From an uncultured Verrucomicrobiales bacterium (GTDB lineage Bacteria; Verrucomicrobiota; Verrucomicrobiae; Limisphaerales; CANJSG01), in assembly GCA_946480965.1 (NCBI GenBank), contig CAMLMI010000325.1, positions 1 through 5,536 of the forward strand: a stretch of DNA of 5,536 nt, read 5' to 3'. Both the position numbers and the translations under genes were made by a program. Of this stretch, positions 1 through 5,536 are shown one piece after another. The stretch's first letter is position 1, and each line of letters opens with the position of its first letter. Under the pieces are notes generated by a model. The model did not search any database. It was not told where the DNA came from and worked only from the letters and a program-made list of their open reading frames with translations.

Positions 1-2
1 CG

Positions 3-2441
3 GCGCAGGCGCTGGACCAGTTGGTGCGGCAGCAGGCGGAGAAGAAGTCGCGGCTCAACGTGCTCGAACAGCTCGACACGCAGCACGAGGGCTTCAGCCA
101 AGGCGCCTTGGCCGCGCTCAAGCAGAGCCAGAACGTGCTGGGATCGTTGTCGGATTCGCTCCGCGTTCCCGACCAATATATCGTCGCCGTGGAATCCGCG
201 CTGGGGCAGAACCTCCAGCTCGTCCTCACCGAGCAGCCCGACGCCGCCAATGCGATCCTCGACGACCTGCGAAACCACAAGAAGGGCAAGGCGAGCATCG
301 CGGCCTTGGCGCTGAGGAGTCGGTCGGGCTTCCAGCCTGACGGCGCAGCTAGTGGCACCGGCGCCCCCGCCGGTGATGGTGCGGCAGGCGCCCCCGCCTG
401 CCGGGAAACTCCGGGCGAGGGCGCCCGGAGCACGGACACAGGCGAGGGCGCCTGTGCCACTGCGCCGGCCGGAGCGACTGCGGCCCTCTCCATCACCCAG
501 TGCGACGACACCTCTCGTCCGCTGATCGAGGCGCTGCTCGGCCGGACGTTGATCGTCGAGTCCTTGGCCATCGCCACGGCGCTGTGGCAGGAGACCGGCG
601 GGGCGTTCGACTTCGTCACGCTCGAAGGCGAGCTGCTCAACCGCCACGGCGTCTTCACCGGCGGCGCAAACGGCAACGGCACCAGCGGCAAAGCACCTTC
701 GTCCATCCTGGGCCGCAAGAACCAGATCGCCGAACTCCAGTCGCAGCTCGCCGCCCTCGCCGCGCAGGTCGAAGAAGCCAACCGCAACAAGGCCGCGCTC
801 CAGAGCGAGCAGACCGCGATCCAAGCCAGCCTCGAACAAGCGCGCACCGAACTGCGCCAGCAGGAGGTCGCCATCGCCAGCCGCGAGGGCGAATTCCGCG
901 CGCTCCAGAACAGCCAGCGCCAGCTCACGCAGAAGCTCCAGAACGTCACCCACGAACTGAACAACCTCGTCGGCCAGGATCGCCAAGCCGCCGAGAAACG
1001 TGCCCAGGCCGCTGCCCGCATCGCCGAACTGGAGAGCCAAGAACAGTCGTTCGCTGGCCGCGTCGAGGAGCTGACCGGAGAGCTGGAGCAACAGCGCCAG
1101 ATGCGCGATGCCGCCAACGCCGCCTTGACCGAGGCCCGTGTCACCCTGACCGGCGAGGAGCAGCAGGCCGGCGCGCTCGGCCGTCAGCGCATTCCGCTGG
1201 AGGCCCGCGTCCGCGAACTGGGCCAGCTCATCGATACCCGTCGCCGCGAGGGCGGTTCCTTCCTCACGCGCAAGGAGCAGTTCGAGACCGAGATCGCCGA
1301 TTCCCGCCAGGAGATTTCCCGCCTCGCCCACGAGCGCGAGCAGAACAACATCCGCCTCACCGACCTCATCGACCAGAAGCGCGAACAGGATCTCCAGATC
1401 GCCAACCGCGAGGAGGAGCTGCGCGCCCATCGCAGCCGGTTGATGGAACTCCAGACCCTGGGCGGCCGCCTGGAGGTCGAGCTGACCCAGAAGACGATGG
1501 CCGTGCAGAACCTGCGCGAGCGCATCCAGCAGAAATACCAGCTCACCCTCGACGACATCCGCAGCGAGTGCATCACGCTGACCGACGCCAGCGAAGGCGG
1601 CCAACCCAAGGTCGAGACCCTCACGCCCGAGGAGATGCAGGAACGCGGCCTCAGCACCGATTGGAGGGCCGTGGCCGAACAGGTCGCGCAGCTCCAGAAG
1701 CGCGTGGACGAGATGGGCCCGGTCAACCTCGTGGCCATCGAGGAATACGACGAGACCGAGCAGCGCCACACCTTCCTCACCACGCAGTATGACGACCTGG
1801 TGAAGGCCAAGGCCGAGCTGATGGACGTGTTGAACCGGATCAACGGCCAGACGAAGGAGATGTTCATCGGCACCTTCAACCAGATCCGCGACAACTTCCG
1901 CGCGATGTTCACCGAGATCTTCGGCGGCGGCAAAGCGGACCTCATCCTCCAGGAAGGCGAAGACCCGCTGGAAGCCGGCATCGAGATCGTGGCCCGCCCT
2001 CCCGGCAAGCAGCTCCAGACCATCAGCCTCCTCTCCGGCGGCGAGCAGACCATGACCGCCGTGGCGCTGCTCTTCTCCATCTACCAGGTGAAGCCCTCGC
2101 CGTTCTGCGTGTTGGACGAGCTGGACGCCCCGCTCGACGAGTCGAACATCAACCGCTTCATCAAGGTGCTCCAGCGGTTCCTCGGCCAGAGCCAGTTCAT
2201 CATCATCACCCACAGCAAGCGCACCATCAGCATGGCCGACGCGCTCTACGGCGTGACCATGCAGGAGCACGGCGTGAGCAAGATCGTCAGCGTGAAGTTC
2301 CACAAGGCCGACGAAAACGCCGACCAGCAGGGTGCCCGCCTGCTGGTGCCCGAGAAACCCGTCGCCCCGGGAACGGAACCGGCCGAGGAAAAGGCCGCCG
2401 AGGAGAAGCCGCCGGAGCCGGACGTGGTCCTGGCGAAGTAG
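3..2441 (+). CDS. smc: SMC chromosome-condensation ATPase, 3' part (5' end outside the window)
   Basis: This is the C-terminal two-thirds or so of a bacterial SMC protein, the ATPase core of the SMC-ScpAB condensin that organises and helps segregate the chromosome. The frame is open from the left edge, so the TTG at 21 is not the real start. In order come the end of the first coiled coil, the hinge (about 110-690, with the typical VTLEGELLN near 615-645 followed by a Gly-rich stretch), a long Gln/Glu/Arg-rich returning coiled coil (about 700-1890), and the C-terminal head. The head has the ABC signature LLSGGEQ near 2028-2048, Walker B with catalytic Glu (FCVLDELD, 2103-2126), a D-loop (APLDESN) and the switch His (IIITHSKRT) near 2200-2225. 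A Glu/Pro/Ala-rich tail follows the head. The oddity is a low-complexity Gly/Ala/Pro/Glu insert in the middle of the hinge, encoded by hairpin repeats (323-461). The frame survives the insert, so the protein is probably functional. Identity is secure; the effect of the insert is unknown. Confidence 0.96.
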   Translation, partial: AQALDQLVRQQAEKKSRLNVLEQLDTQHEGFSQGALAALKQSQNVLGSLSDSLRVPDQYIVAVESALGQNLQLVLTEQPDAANAILDDLRNHKKGKASIAALALRSRSGFQPDGAASGTGAPAGDGAAGAPACRETPGEGARSTDTGEGACATAPAGATAALSITQCDDTSRPLIEALLGRTLIVESLAIATALWQETGGAFDFVTLEGELLNRHGVFTGGANGNGTSGKAPSSILGRKNQIAELQSQLAALAAQVEEANRNKAALQSEQTAIQASLEQARTELRQQEVAIASREGEFRALQNSQRQLTQKLQNVTHELNNLVGQDRQAAEKRAQAAARIAELESQEQSFAGRVEELTGELEQQRQMRDAANAALTEARVTLTGEEQQAGALGRQRIPLEARVRELGQLIDTRRREGGSFLTRKEQFETEIADSRQEISRLAHEREQNNIRLTDLIDQKREQDLQIANREEELRAHRSRLMELQTLGGRLEVELTQKTMAVQNLRERIQQKYQLTLDDIRSECITLTDASEGGQPKVETLTPEEMQERGLSTDWRAVAEQVAQLQKRVDEMGPVNLVAIEEYDETEQRHTFLTTQYDDLVKAKAELMDVLNRINGQTKEMFIGTFNQIRDNFRAMFTEIFGGGKADLILQEGEDPLEAGIEIVARPPGKQLQTISLLSGGEQTMTAVALLFSIYQVKPSPFCVLDELDAPLDESNINRFIKVLQRFLGQSQFIIITHSKRTISMADALYGVTMQEHGVSKIVSVKFHKADENADQQGARLLVPEKPVAPGTEPAEEKAAEEKPPEPDVVLAK
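323..341. repeat. Solitary hairpin beside the smc element, resembling the ileS modules
   Basis: The arms GTCGGGCT (323-330) and AGCCTGAC (334-341) pair over 8 positions, one of them a G-U wobble, around a TCC loop. The design, xGGGCT-NCC-AGCCx, is the one used by the first hairpin of the ileS element (5092-5110), not that of the 27-bp array just downstream. It is preceded by GGAGTCG (316-322), which also occurs as the spacer at 5135-5141 in the ileS element. It may be the relic of a second element type, so the smc insert could be composite. Confidence 0.6.
351..461. repeat. Four-hairpin palindromic element, in frame inside the smc hinge
   Basis: Four perfect hairpins follow one another at an exact 27-bp pitch. 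Stems are 356-363/368-375, 382-390/395-403, 409-417/422-430 and 437-444/449-456. Loops are CCCC, CCCC, AGGG and AGGG. The 12-nt cores are GGCGCCCCCGCC (twice) and then GGCGAGGGCGCC (twice); the second is the reverse complement of the first apart from one loop base, so the order is ++--. The ends form an inverted repeat, 351-363 against 449-461, matching at 12 of 13 positions and centred on 406. Because 27 is nine codons, each core is read in the same frame, as G-A-P-A twice and G-E-G-A twice. Outside the ends, 342-348 and 460-466 extend the inverted repeat if the four bases CTAG (349-352) are treated as a bulge. No transposase or resolvase is seen, so if mobile it would be mobilised in trans. 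The family is not identified from sequence alone. Confidence 0.9.
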
Positions 2442-2461
2442 GCCATTCGGCCTTCGGACCG

Positions 2462-3610
2462 ATGGCGAAACGCGCCAACCAACGCGGGCCCGGAGCCAGT
2501 GCGGGCAAACGGAGCTTTGTGCCGCTGATCCTCGGGGGCTTGGCGGCGGCGGGCTTGGGCTGGTGGCTGTTTTGGGGACCGGAGGGTTCCGGTCCAGCCG
2601 CCATGCGGCACCGCAAATCCTCTTCGTTCCAGGCTTCGGAGATCGGGTCCGTGGAGGCACCGGGACCAGCGCCCGAGGGCATGGTGTGGATTCCCGGCGG
2701 ACAGTTCTCGATGGGCAGCGCCGATCCGCGCGAACTGTTCTGCGGCGGCCGCGAGGCGATGGACGACGCCCGGCCGATCCATCGCGTGGCGGTGGACGGC
2801 TTTTGGATGGATGCGACGGAGGTGACGAACGACCAGTTCGCGAAGTTCGTCGAGGCCACCGGCTACGTGACCGTGGCCGAACGCGTGCCATTGGCGGAGG
2901 AGTTTCCCGGAGTGCCCGTGGAGAACCTCGTGGCCGGATCGGCCGTCTTCACCCCGCCGGATCAACCGGTGCCTTTGGACAGCCATTTCCGCTGGTGGAG
3001 CTACGTGCAGGGCGCGAACTGGAGGCACCCGTTCGGTCCCGGCAGCGACCTCGCGGGCAAGGGCAGCCAGCCCGTGGTCCACATTGCCTACGAGGATGCG
3101 GAAGCCTATGCGGCTTGGGCGGGGAAACGGCTTCCCACCGAGGCCGAATGGGAGTTTGCCGCGCGCGGCGGGCGGTCCGGAGAAACCTATCCCTGGGGCG
3201 AAGACCTCCAGCCCGGAGGCCGTTGGATGGCGAACATCTTCCAGGGAGAGTTTCCGCACCGCGACACGGGTGGGGACGGTTTCAAGGGCATCGCGCCCGT
3301 CGCGCAGTTCCCGCCGAACGGCTATGGCCTGCACGACATGGCGGGCAACGTCTGGGAATGGTGCGGCGACTGGTATCGTCCCGACGCCTACGCCGGTCTC
3401 GCGCGGGTCGGTGCCGTCGCCCGCAATCCAACGGGCCCGGCCACCCCGTTCGATCCCGCGGAGCCCGGCCGGGCCAAGCGCGTGCAGCGCGGCGGTTCCT
3501 TCCTCTGCACCGACCAGTATTGCACCCGCTACATGGTGGGCACGCGCGGCAAGGGCGAGATCGGCACCGGCAGCAACCACGTGGGGTTTCGTTGCGTGAA
3601 GCAGCCGTAG
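2462..3610 (+). CDS. Membrane-anchored formylglycine-generating enzyme (SUMF1/FGE type)
   Basis: This 382-residue protein belongs to the FGE-sulfatase family, which oxidises a sulfatase active-site Cys to formylglycine using O2 and copper. A basic N-terminus (residues 1-17) precedes one hydrophobic segment (about 19-38, rich in Leu/Gly/Ala/Trp), then a linker to about residue 70 and the enzyme domain. The domain opens with EGMVWIPGGQFSMGS (72-86). It contains NIFQGEF (from 258), NGYGLHDMAGNVWEW (286-300, matching the SUMF1 calcium-site region), RGGSF, and the Cys pair C349/C354 in CTDQYC. These Cys have the same spacing as the catalytic C336/C341 of human SUMF1; Ser346 and Tyr353 match its Ser333 and Tyr340. 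It is therefore a likely active FGE, not just a fold relative. The charge pattern predicts a domain outside the cytoplasm. ATG 2462 lies 20 nt after smc, and I see no in-frame start between about 2222 and it; there is no clear Shine-Dalgarno. Its sulfatase substrates are not in this window. Confidence 0.93.
   Translation: MAKRANQRGPGASAGKRSFVPLILGGLAAAGLGWWLFWGPEGSGPAAMRHRKSSSFQASEIGSVEAPGPAPEGMVWIPGGQFSMGSADPRELFCGGREAMDDARPIHRVAVDGFWMDATEVTNDQFAKFVEATGYVTVAERVPLAEEFPGVPVENLVAGSAVFTPPDQPVPLDSHFRWWSYVQGANWRHPFGPGSDLAGKGSQPVVHIAYEDAEAYAAWAGKRLPTEAEWEFAARGGRSGETYPWGEDLQPGGRWMANIFQGEFPHRDTGGDGFKGIAPVAQFPPNGYGLHDMAGNVWEWCGDWYRPDAYAGLARVGAVARNPTGPATPFDPAEPGRAKRVQRGGSFLCTDQYCTRYMVGTRGKGEIGTGSNHVGFRCVKQP
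2576..2595. repeat. Short perfect inverted repeat in the FGE linker
   Basis: GGACCGGA (2576-2583) and TCCGGTCC (2588-2595) are perfect reverse complements around a GGGT loop. The site lies just after the membrane segment, in the flexible linker. It resembles one hairpin module in size and loop length but lacks the GGCG/CGCC or GGGCT/AGCC cores. It could be chance in GC-rich DNA or a decayed single module. Confidence 0.4.
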
Positions 3611-3636
3611 CAGACCGTGCGGAACCCGAAAGCATC

Positions 3637-3726
3637 GAACGCCCAACGCTGAACTCTGAACTTCGAACGGACGACCTCCGGCCATTCCTTCGACGTTCAG
3701 CGTTGGCCGTTGAGCGTTCGCTGTTT
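3637..3726. repeat. Inverted pair of tandem heptamer arrays between the FGE gene and ileS
   Basis: The left side, 3637-3671, is five 7-bp units read as gaacgcc, caacgct, gaactct, gaacttc and gaacgga, all carrying AAC at the same register. The right side, 3692-3726, reads on the other strand as gaacgtc, caacgct, caacggc, gaacgct and a divergent aaacagc. The two arrays face each other across 20 nt (3672-3691). The best-paired arms are CCAACGCTGAAC (3643-3654) and its exact complement (3695-3706), 12 bp with a 40-nt loop. There is no U-rich tail, so a simple terminator is not obvious, although the transcript could fold here after the FGE gene. The period of 7 is not the helical pitch. This family is unrelated to the intragenic hairpin elements. 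Confidence 0.8.
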
Positions 3727-3800
3727 CCCCCGTTGCGCCCGTTTTTGCCGTTTGAAGCGCCGTCCCCCGGTTGCTAGCGTCCGCGCTCCGATTGCGCCGT

Positions 3801-5536
3801 ATGGACTACAAGAACACGCTGAACCTGCCAAAGACCGACTTCGCGATGAAGGCCGACCTGGTCACCCGCGAACCGCAGCGCCTCGCCCAGTGGGAGGCTT
3901 CCGGGCTCTACGGCCGCATCCGCGCCGCGCGCGCCGGGCGCGAGAAGTTCGTCCTGCACGACGGTCCGCCTTTCGCCAACGGCGATGTCCACGTCGGCAC
4001 CGCGCTGAACAAGATCCTCAAGGACATCATCATCAAGTTCCGCACGCTCGAGGGGAAGGACGCGCCCTACGTTCCCGGCTGGGACTGCCACGGCCTGCCC
4101 ATCGAATCGAAGGTGTCGCAGGAGCTGCGCGCCGCCGGCCAGATCGAGGCCGATGCCGCCACGATCCGTTCCGCCTGCGACGCCTACGCGCGCAAATACA
4201 TCGACCTCCAGCGCGGCCAGTTCAAACGCCTCGGCGTGCTGGGCGATTGGGAGAATCCCTACCTCACGCTGAACAAGAGCTACGAAGCGGAGGAGCTGCG
4301 GATGTTCGCCGACATCGTGAAGCAGGGCTTCGTCTATCGCGGCAAGAAGCCGGTCTATTGGAGCATTCCCTTCAAGACCGCCTTGGCCGAGGCCGAGGTG
4401 GAATACGCCGACCACGTCAGCCAGAGCGTCTTCGTGAAGTTCCCCGTCGTCGGCACGCCCAACACCTGGGTGCTGATCTGGACGACCACGCCGTGGACGT
4501 TGCCCGCGAACCTCGCCGTCGCCTTCAATCCGCGCCTCTTCTACTCCTGCGTCACCGGGCCGGACGGCGCCTACTACGTCGCCAACGATCTTCTGGGCGT
4601 GGTCAGCGAGAAACTCGGCTGGTCCGCCTACCAGATCCAGCACACGGCGTCGGCCGACGAGTTGGCGTCGCTGGAATACCGCCATCCGTTCTGCAATCGC
4701 ACCGGCAAGCTCTTCCCTGCCGACTTCGTCGAGAACAGCACCGGCACGGGCTTCGTCCACATCGCGCCCGGCCACGGCATGGACGACTACCAGCTCGGGC
4801 TCAAGGTTGGCCTGCCGATCTACTGCCCGGTGGATGACGAAGGCCGACTGGCTCCGACCAATGATCTCCCGGCCGACCAGCAGATGCCGGAAGGCTTGAT
4901 CGGCAAGTCCACGCTTTCCAAAGGCGGCCGTTCCGATGCAAACGACGCCGTGCTGGCTCTCTTGACCGAGAAGAACGTCCTCGCCCATCGCGTGGACTAC
5001 CATCACAGCTACCCGCACTGCTGGCGGAGCAAGACGCCGATTGTCTTCCGTGCGGTGGACCAGTGGTTCATCAAGATCGACCACGAAGTAGGACGGGCTG
5101 CCAGCCCGTCGAGTAGCGCAGGCTGCCAGCCTGCGGAGTCGAGTGCGGGCGAGCCGCCCGCACTACATGGCGGGCAGGCTGCCCGCCCTACTACGACGTT
5201 TCGCCAACGGGCCATTTCCGAGATCGATAAGGTCGCTTGGATTCCCGACTGGGGCATCAACCGCATCAAAGGCGCCGTCCAGACGCGCCCCGATTGGTGC
5301 ATTAGCCGCCAGCGCACCTGGGGCGTGCCCATCCCGGCGTTCTACGACGCGGACAAGAACCCGCTGCTCAATGCCGACATCATCCGCAACGTCGCCGCGT
5401 TGATCGAAGAACACGGCTCCAACGTGTGGTTCGCCAGCTCGGTCGAAGAACTCTGGTCCAAGGTGAAGCCGGCCAATTGGTCTGGCCCCACGCCCGTGGC
5501 CAAGTCGTCCGACACGCTGGACGTGTGGATCGATTC
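3801..5536 (+). CDS. ileS: Isoleucyl-tRNA synthetase, 5' part (3' end outside the window)
   Basis: This is the first 578 codons of the class I enzyme that charges tRNA-Ile in the cytoplasm; the family is usually about 900-1,000 residues. The start ATG 3801 gives MDYKNTLNLPKTDF, the conserved family N-terminus. It has no clear Shine-Dalgarno. Landmarks are GPPFANG followed by a HIGH-motif variant HVGT (64-67), PGWDCHGLPIE, the CP1 editing domain with WTTTPWTLPAN (227-237) and GHGMDDY (editing Asp at 328/329), PHCWRSKTPI, QWFI, and RPDWCISRQRTWGVPIP (Trp499 in DWCISRQR). It ends at DTLDVWID, so the KMSKS loop lies beyond the window. Between QWFIKIDHE and TFRQRAISEIDKV sit 36 extra residues (430-465), encoded by a four-hairpin repeat. 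The frame stays open and the flanking sequence rejoins family-like sequence exactly, so the gene appears intact. It lies 190 nt after the FGE gene and probably has its own promoter, but none stands out. Confidence 0.96.
   Translation, partial: MDYKNTLNLPKTDFAMKADLVTREPQRLAQWEASGLYGRIRAARAGREKFVLHDGPPFANGDVHVGTALNKILKDIIIKFRTLEGKDAPYVPGWDCHGLPIESKVSQELRAAGQIEADAATIRSACDAYARKYIDLQRGQFKRLGVLGDWENPYLTLNKSYEAEELRMFADIVKQGFVYRGKKPVYWSIPFKTALAEAEVEYADHVSQSVFVKFPVVGTPNTWVLIWTTTPWTLPANLAVAFNPRLFYSCVTGPDGAYYVANDLLGVVSEKLGWSAYQIQHTASADELASLEYRHPFCNRTGKLFPADFVENSTGTGFVHIAPGHGMDDYQLGLKVGLPIYCPVDDEGRLAPTNDLPADQQMPEGLIGKSTLSKGGRSDANDAVLALLTEKNVLAHRVDYHHSYPHCWRSKTPIVFRAVDQWFIKIDHEVGRAASPSSSAGCQPAESSAGEPPALHGGQAARPTTTFRQRAISEIDKVAWIPDWGINRIKGAVQTRPDWCISRQRTWGVPIPAFYDADKNPLLNADIIRNVAALIEEHGSNVWFASSVEELWSKVKPANWSGPTPVAKSSDTLDVWID
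5084..5195. repeat. Four-hairpin palindromic element, in frame inside ileS
   Basis: Four perfect hairpins lie in a row. The first is 5092-5099/5103-5110 with loop GCC, the second 5117-5124/5128-5135 with loop GCC, the third 5142-5151/5155-5164 with loop AGC, and the fourth 5169-5176/5180-5187 with loop GGC. Their centres are 25, 27 and 25 bp apart. Loop orientation again reads ++--. The ends, 5084-5102 and 5177-5195, are inverted repeats matching at 16 of 19 positions, with the same dyad centre (5139.5) as the hairpin set. Spacers are GAGTAG, GAGTCG and ACAT. The insert adds about 108 nt (36 codons, residues 430-465), rich in Ala, Ser, Pro and Gly. Of the three + frames only the ileS frame is open throughout: TAG occurs at 5089-5091 and 5114-5116 in the other two. 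The exact insertion boundaries cannot be fixed without an uninterrupted relative. Confidence 0.92.

Noticed and set aside
351..461. CRISPR array
   Set aside because: The units are palindromic hairpins at 27 bp with no separate unique spacers, and they sit inside a coding frame.
500..1792. Arg/Pro-rich open frame overlapping smc on the same strand
   Set aside because: The composition is typical of an out-of-frame reading of a GC-rich coiled-coil gene; the smc frame carries all the motifs.
2440..2453. AGGCC-ATTC-GGCCT hairpin overlapping the smc stop as a terminator
   Set aside because: The stem has only 5 bp and no T-run, and the FGE start follows immediately, so continued transcription is more likely.
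2246..3685. Long open frame on the minus strand across the FGE gene
   Set aside because: It is antisense to a clear FGE gene, has no recognisable domain, and is expected in GC-rich DNA where complementary frames stay open.
3745..3780. Sigma70 promoter for ileS (TTGCCG and TGCTAG)
   Set aside because: The spacing is about 21 bp and the -10 match is poor, so I cannot support it over chance.
3611..3800. T-box riboswitch upstream of ileS
   Set aside because: No T-box consensus or antiterminator-like sequence is present; the structure there is the heptamer array.
3774..5084. Long minus-strand open frame opposite ileS
   Set aside because: It mirrors the ileS codons, shows no family resemblance and ends at the repeat; it is a shadow of ileS.
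5084..5195. ileS as a pseudogene broken by insertion
   Set aside because: Reading codon by codon shows no stop or frameshift through the insert, and the conserved WCISRQR region continues in the same frame.

Overview
The window is a GC-rich, densely coding stretch of bacterial chromosome with three genes, all on the + strand. In order they are the 3' part of smc (chromosome-condensation ATPase), a complete gene for a membrane-anchored formylglycine-generating enzyme (FGE), and the 5' part of ileS (isoleucyl-tRNA synthetase). The style of the SMC and IleRS proteins and the palindromic GC-rich repeats suggest Verrucomicrobiota (Pedosphaera/Limisphaera-like) or a PVC-group relative. That assignment is inference from memory of similar sequences; no marker in the window proves it. 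No mobile-element gene, CRISPR array, tRNA or rRNA is seen.

Layout: 3-2441 is smc (second half of the hinge region, returning coiled coil, C-terminal ATPase head). A 20-nt gap leads to the FGE gene at 2462-3610, probably in the same transcript. A 190-nt intergenic gap (3611-3800) holds a pair of inverted heptamer arrays. ileS starts at 3801 and runs off the right edge after 578 codons. The three genes share no pathway: SMC handles chromosome organisation, FGE activates sulfatases, IleRS charges tRNA. The order looks like ordinary housekeeping neighbours plus one accessory enzyme.

The striking content is inside the genes. Two essential proteins each carry an in-frame block of about 110 bp made of four consecutive hairpins: 351-461 in the SMC hinge and 5084-5195 in the IleRS catalytic domain. 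Both blocks share one plan: four short near-perfect hairpins with 3-4 nt loops, spaced 25-27 bp apart, the first two in one orientation and the last two in the opposite one, so the whole block is also one large imperfect palindrome. Stem sequences differ from hairpin to hairpin but each stays self-complementary. Both blocks are translated as Ala/Gly/Pro/Ser-rich inserts without breaking the frame. A third, unrelated repeat lies between the FGE gene and ileS: five 7-bp units in one orientation facing four to five in the other. Together these suggest a genome heavily colonised by small palindromic elements that can settle inside essential genes, comparable in principle to the Rickettsia palindromic elements, which also insert in frame.
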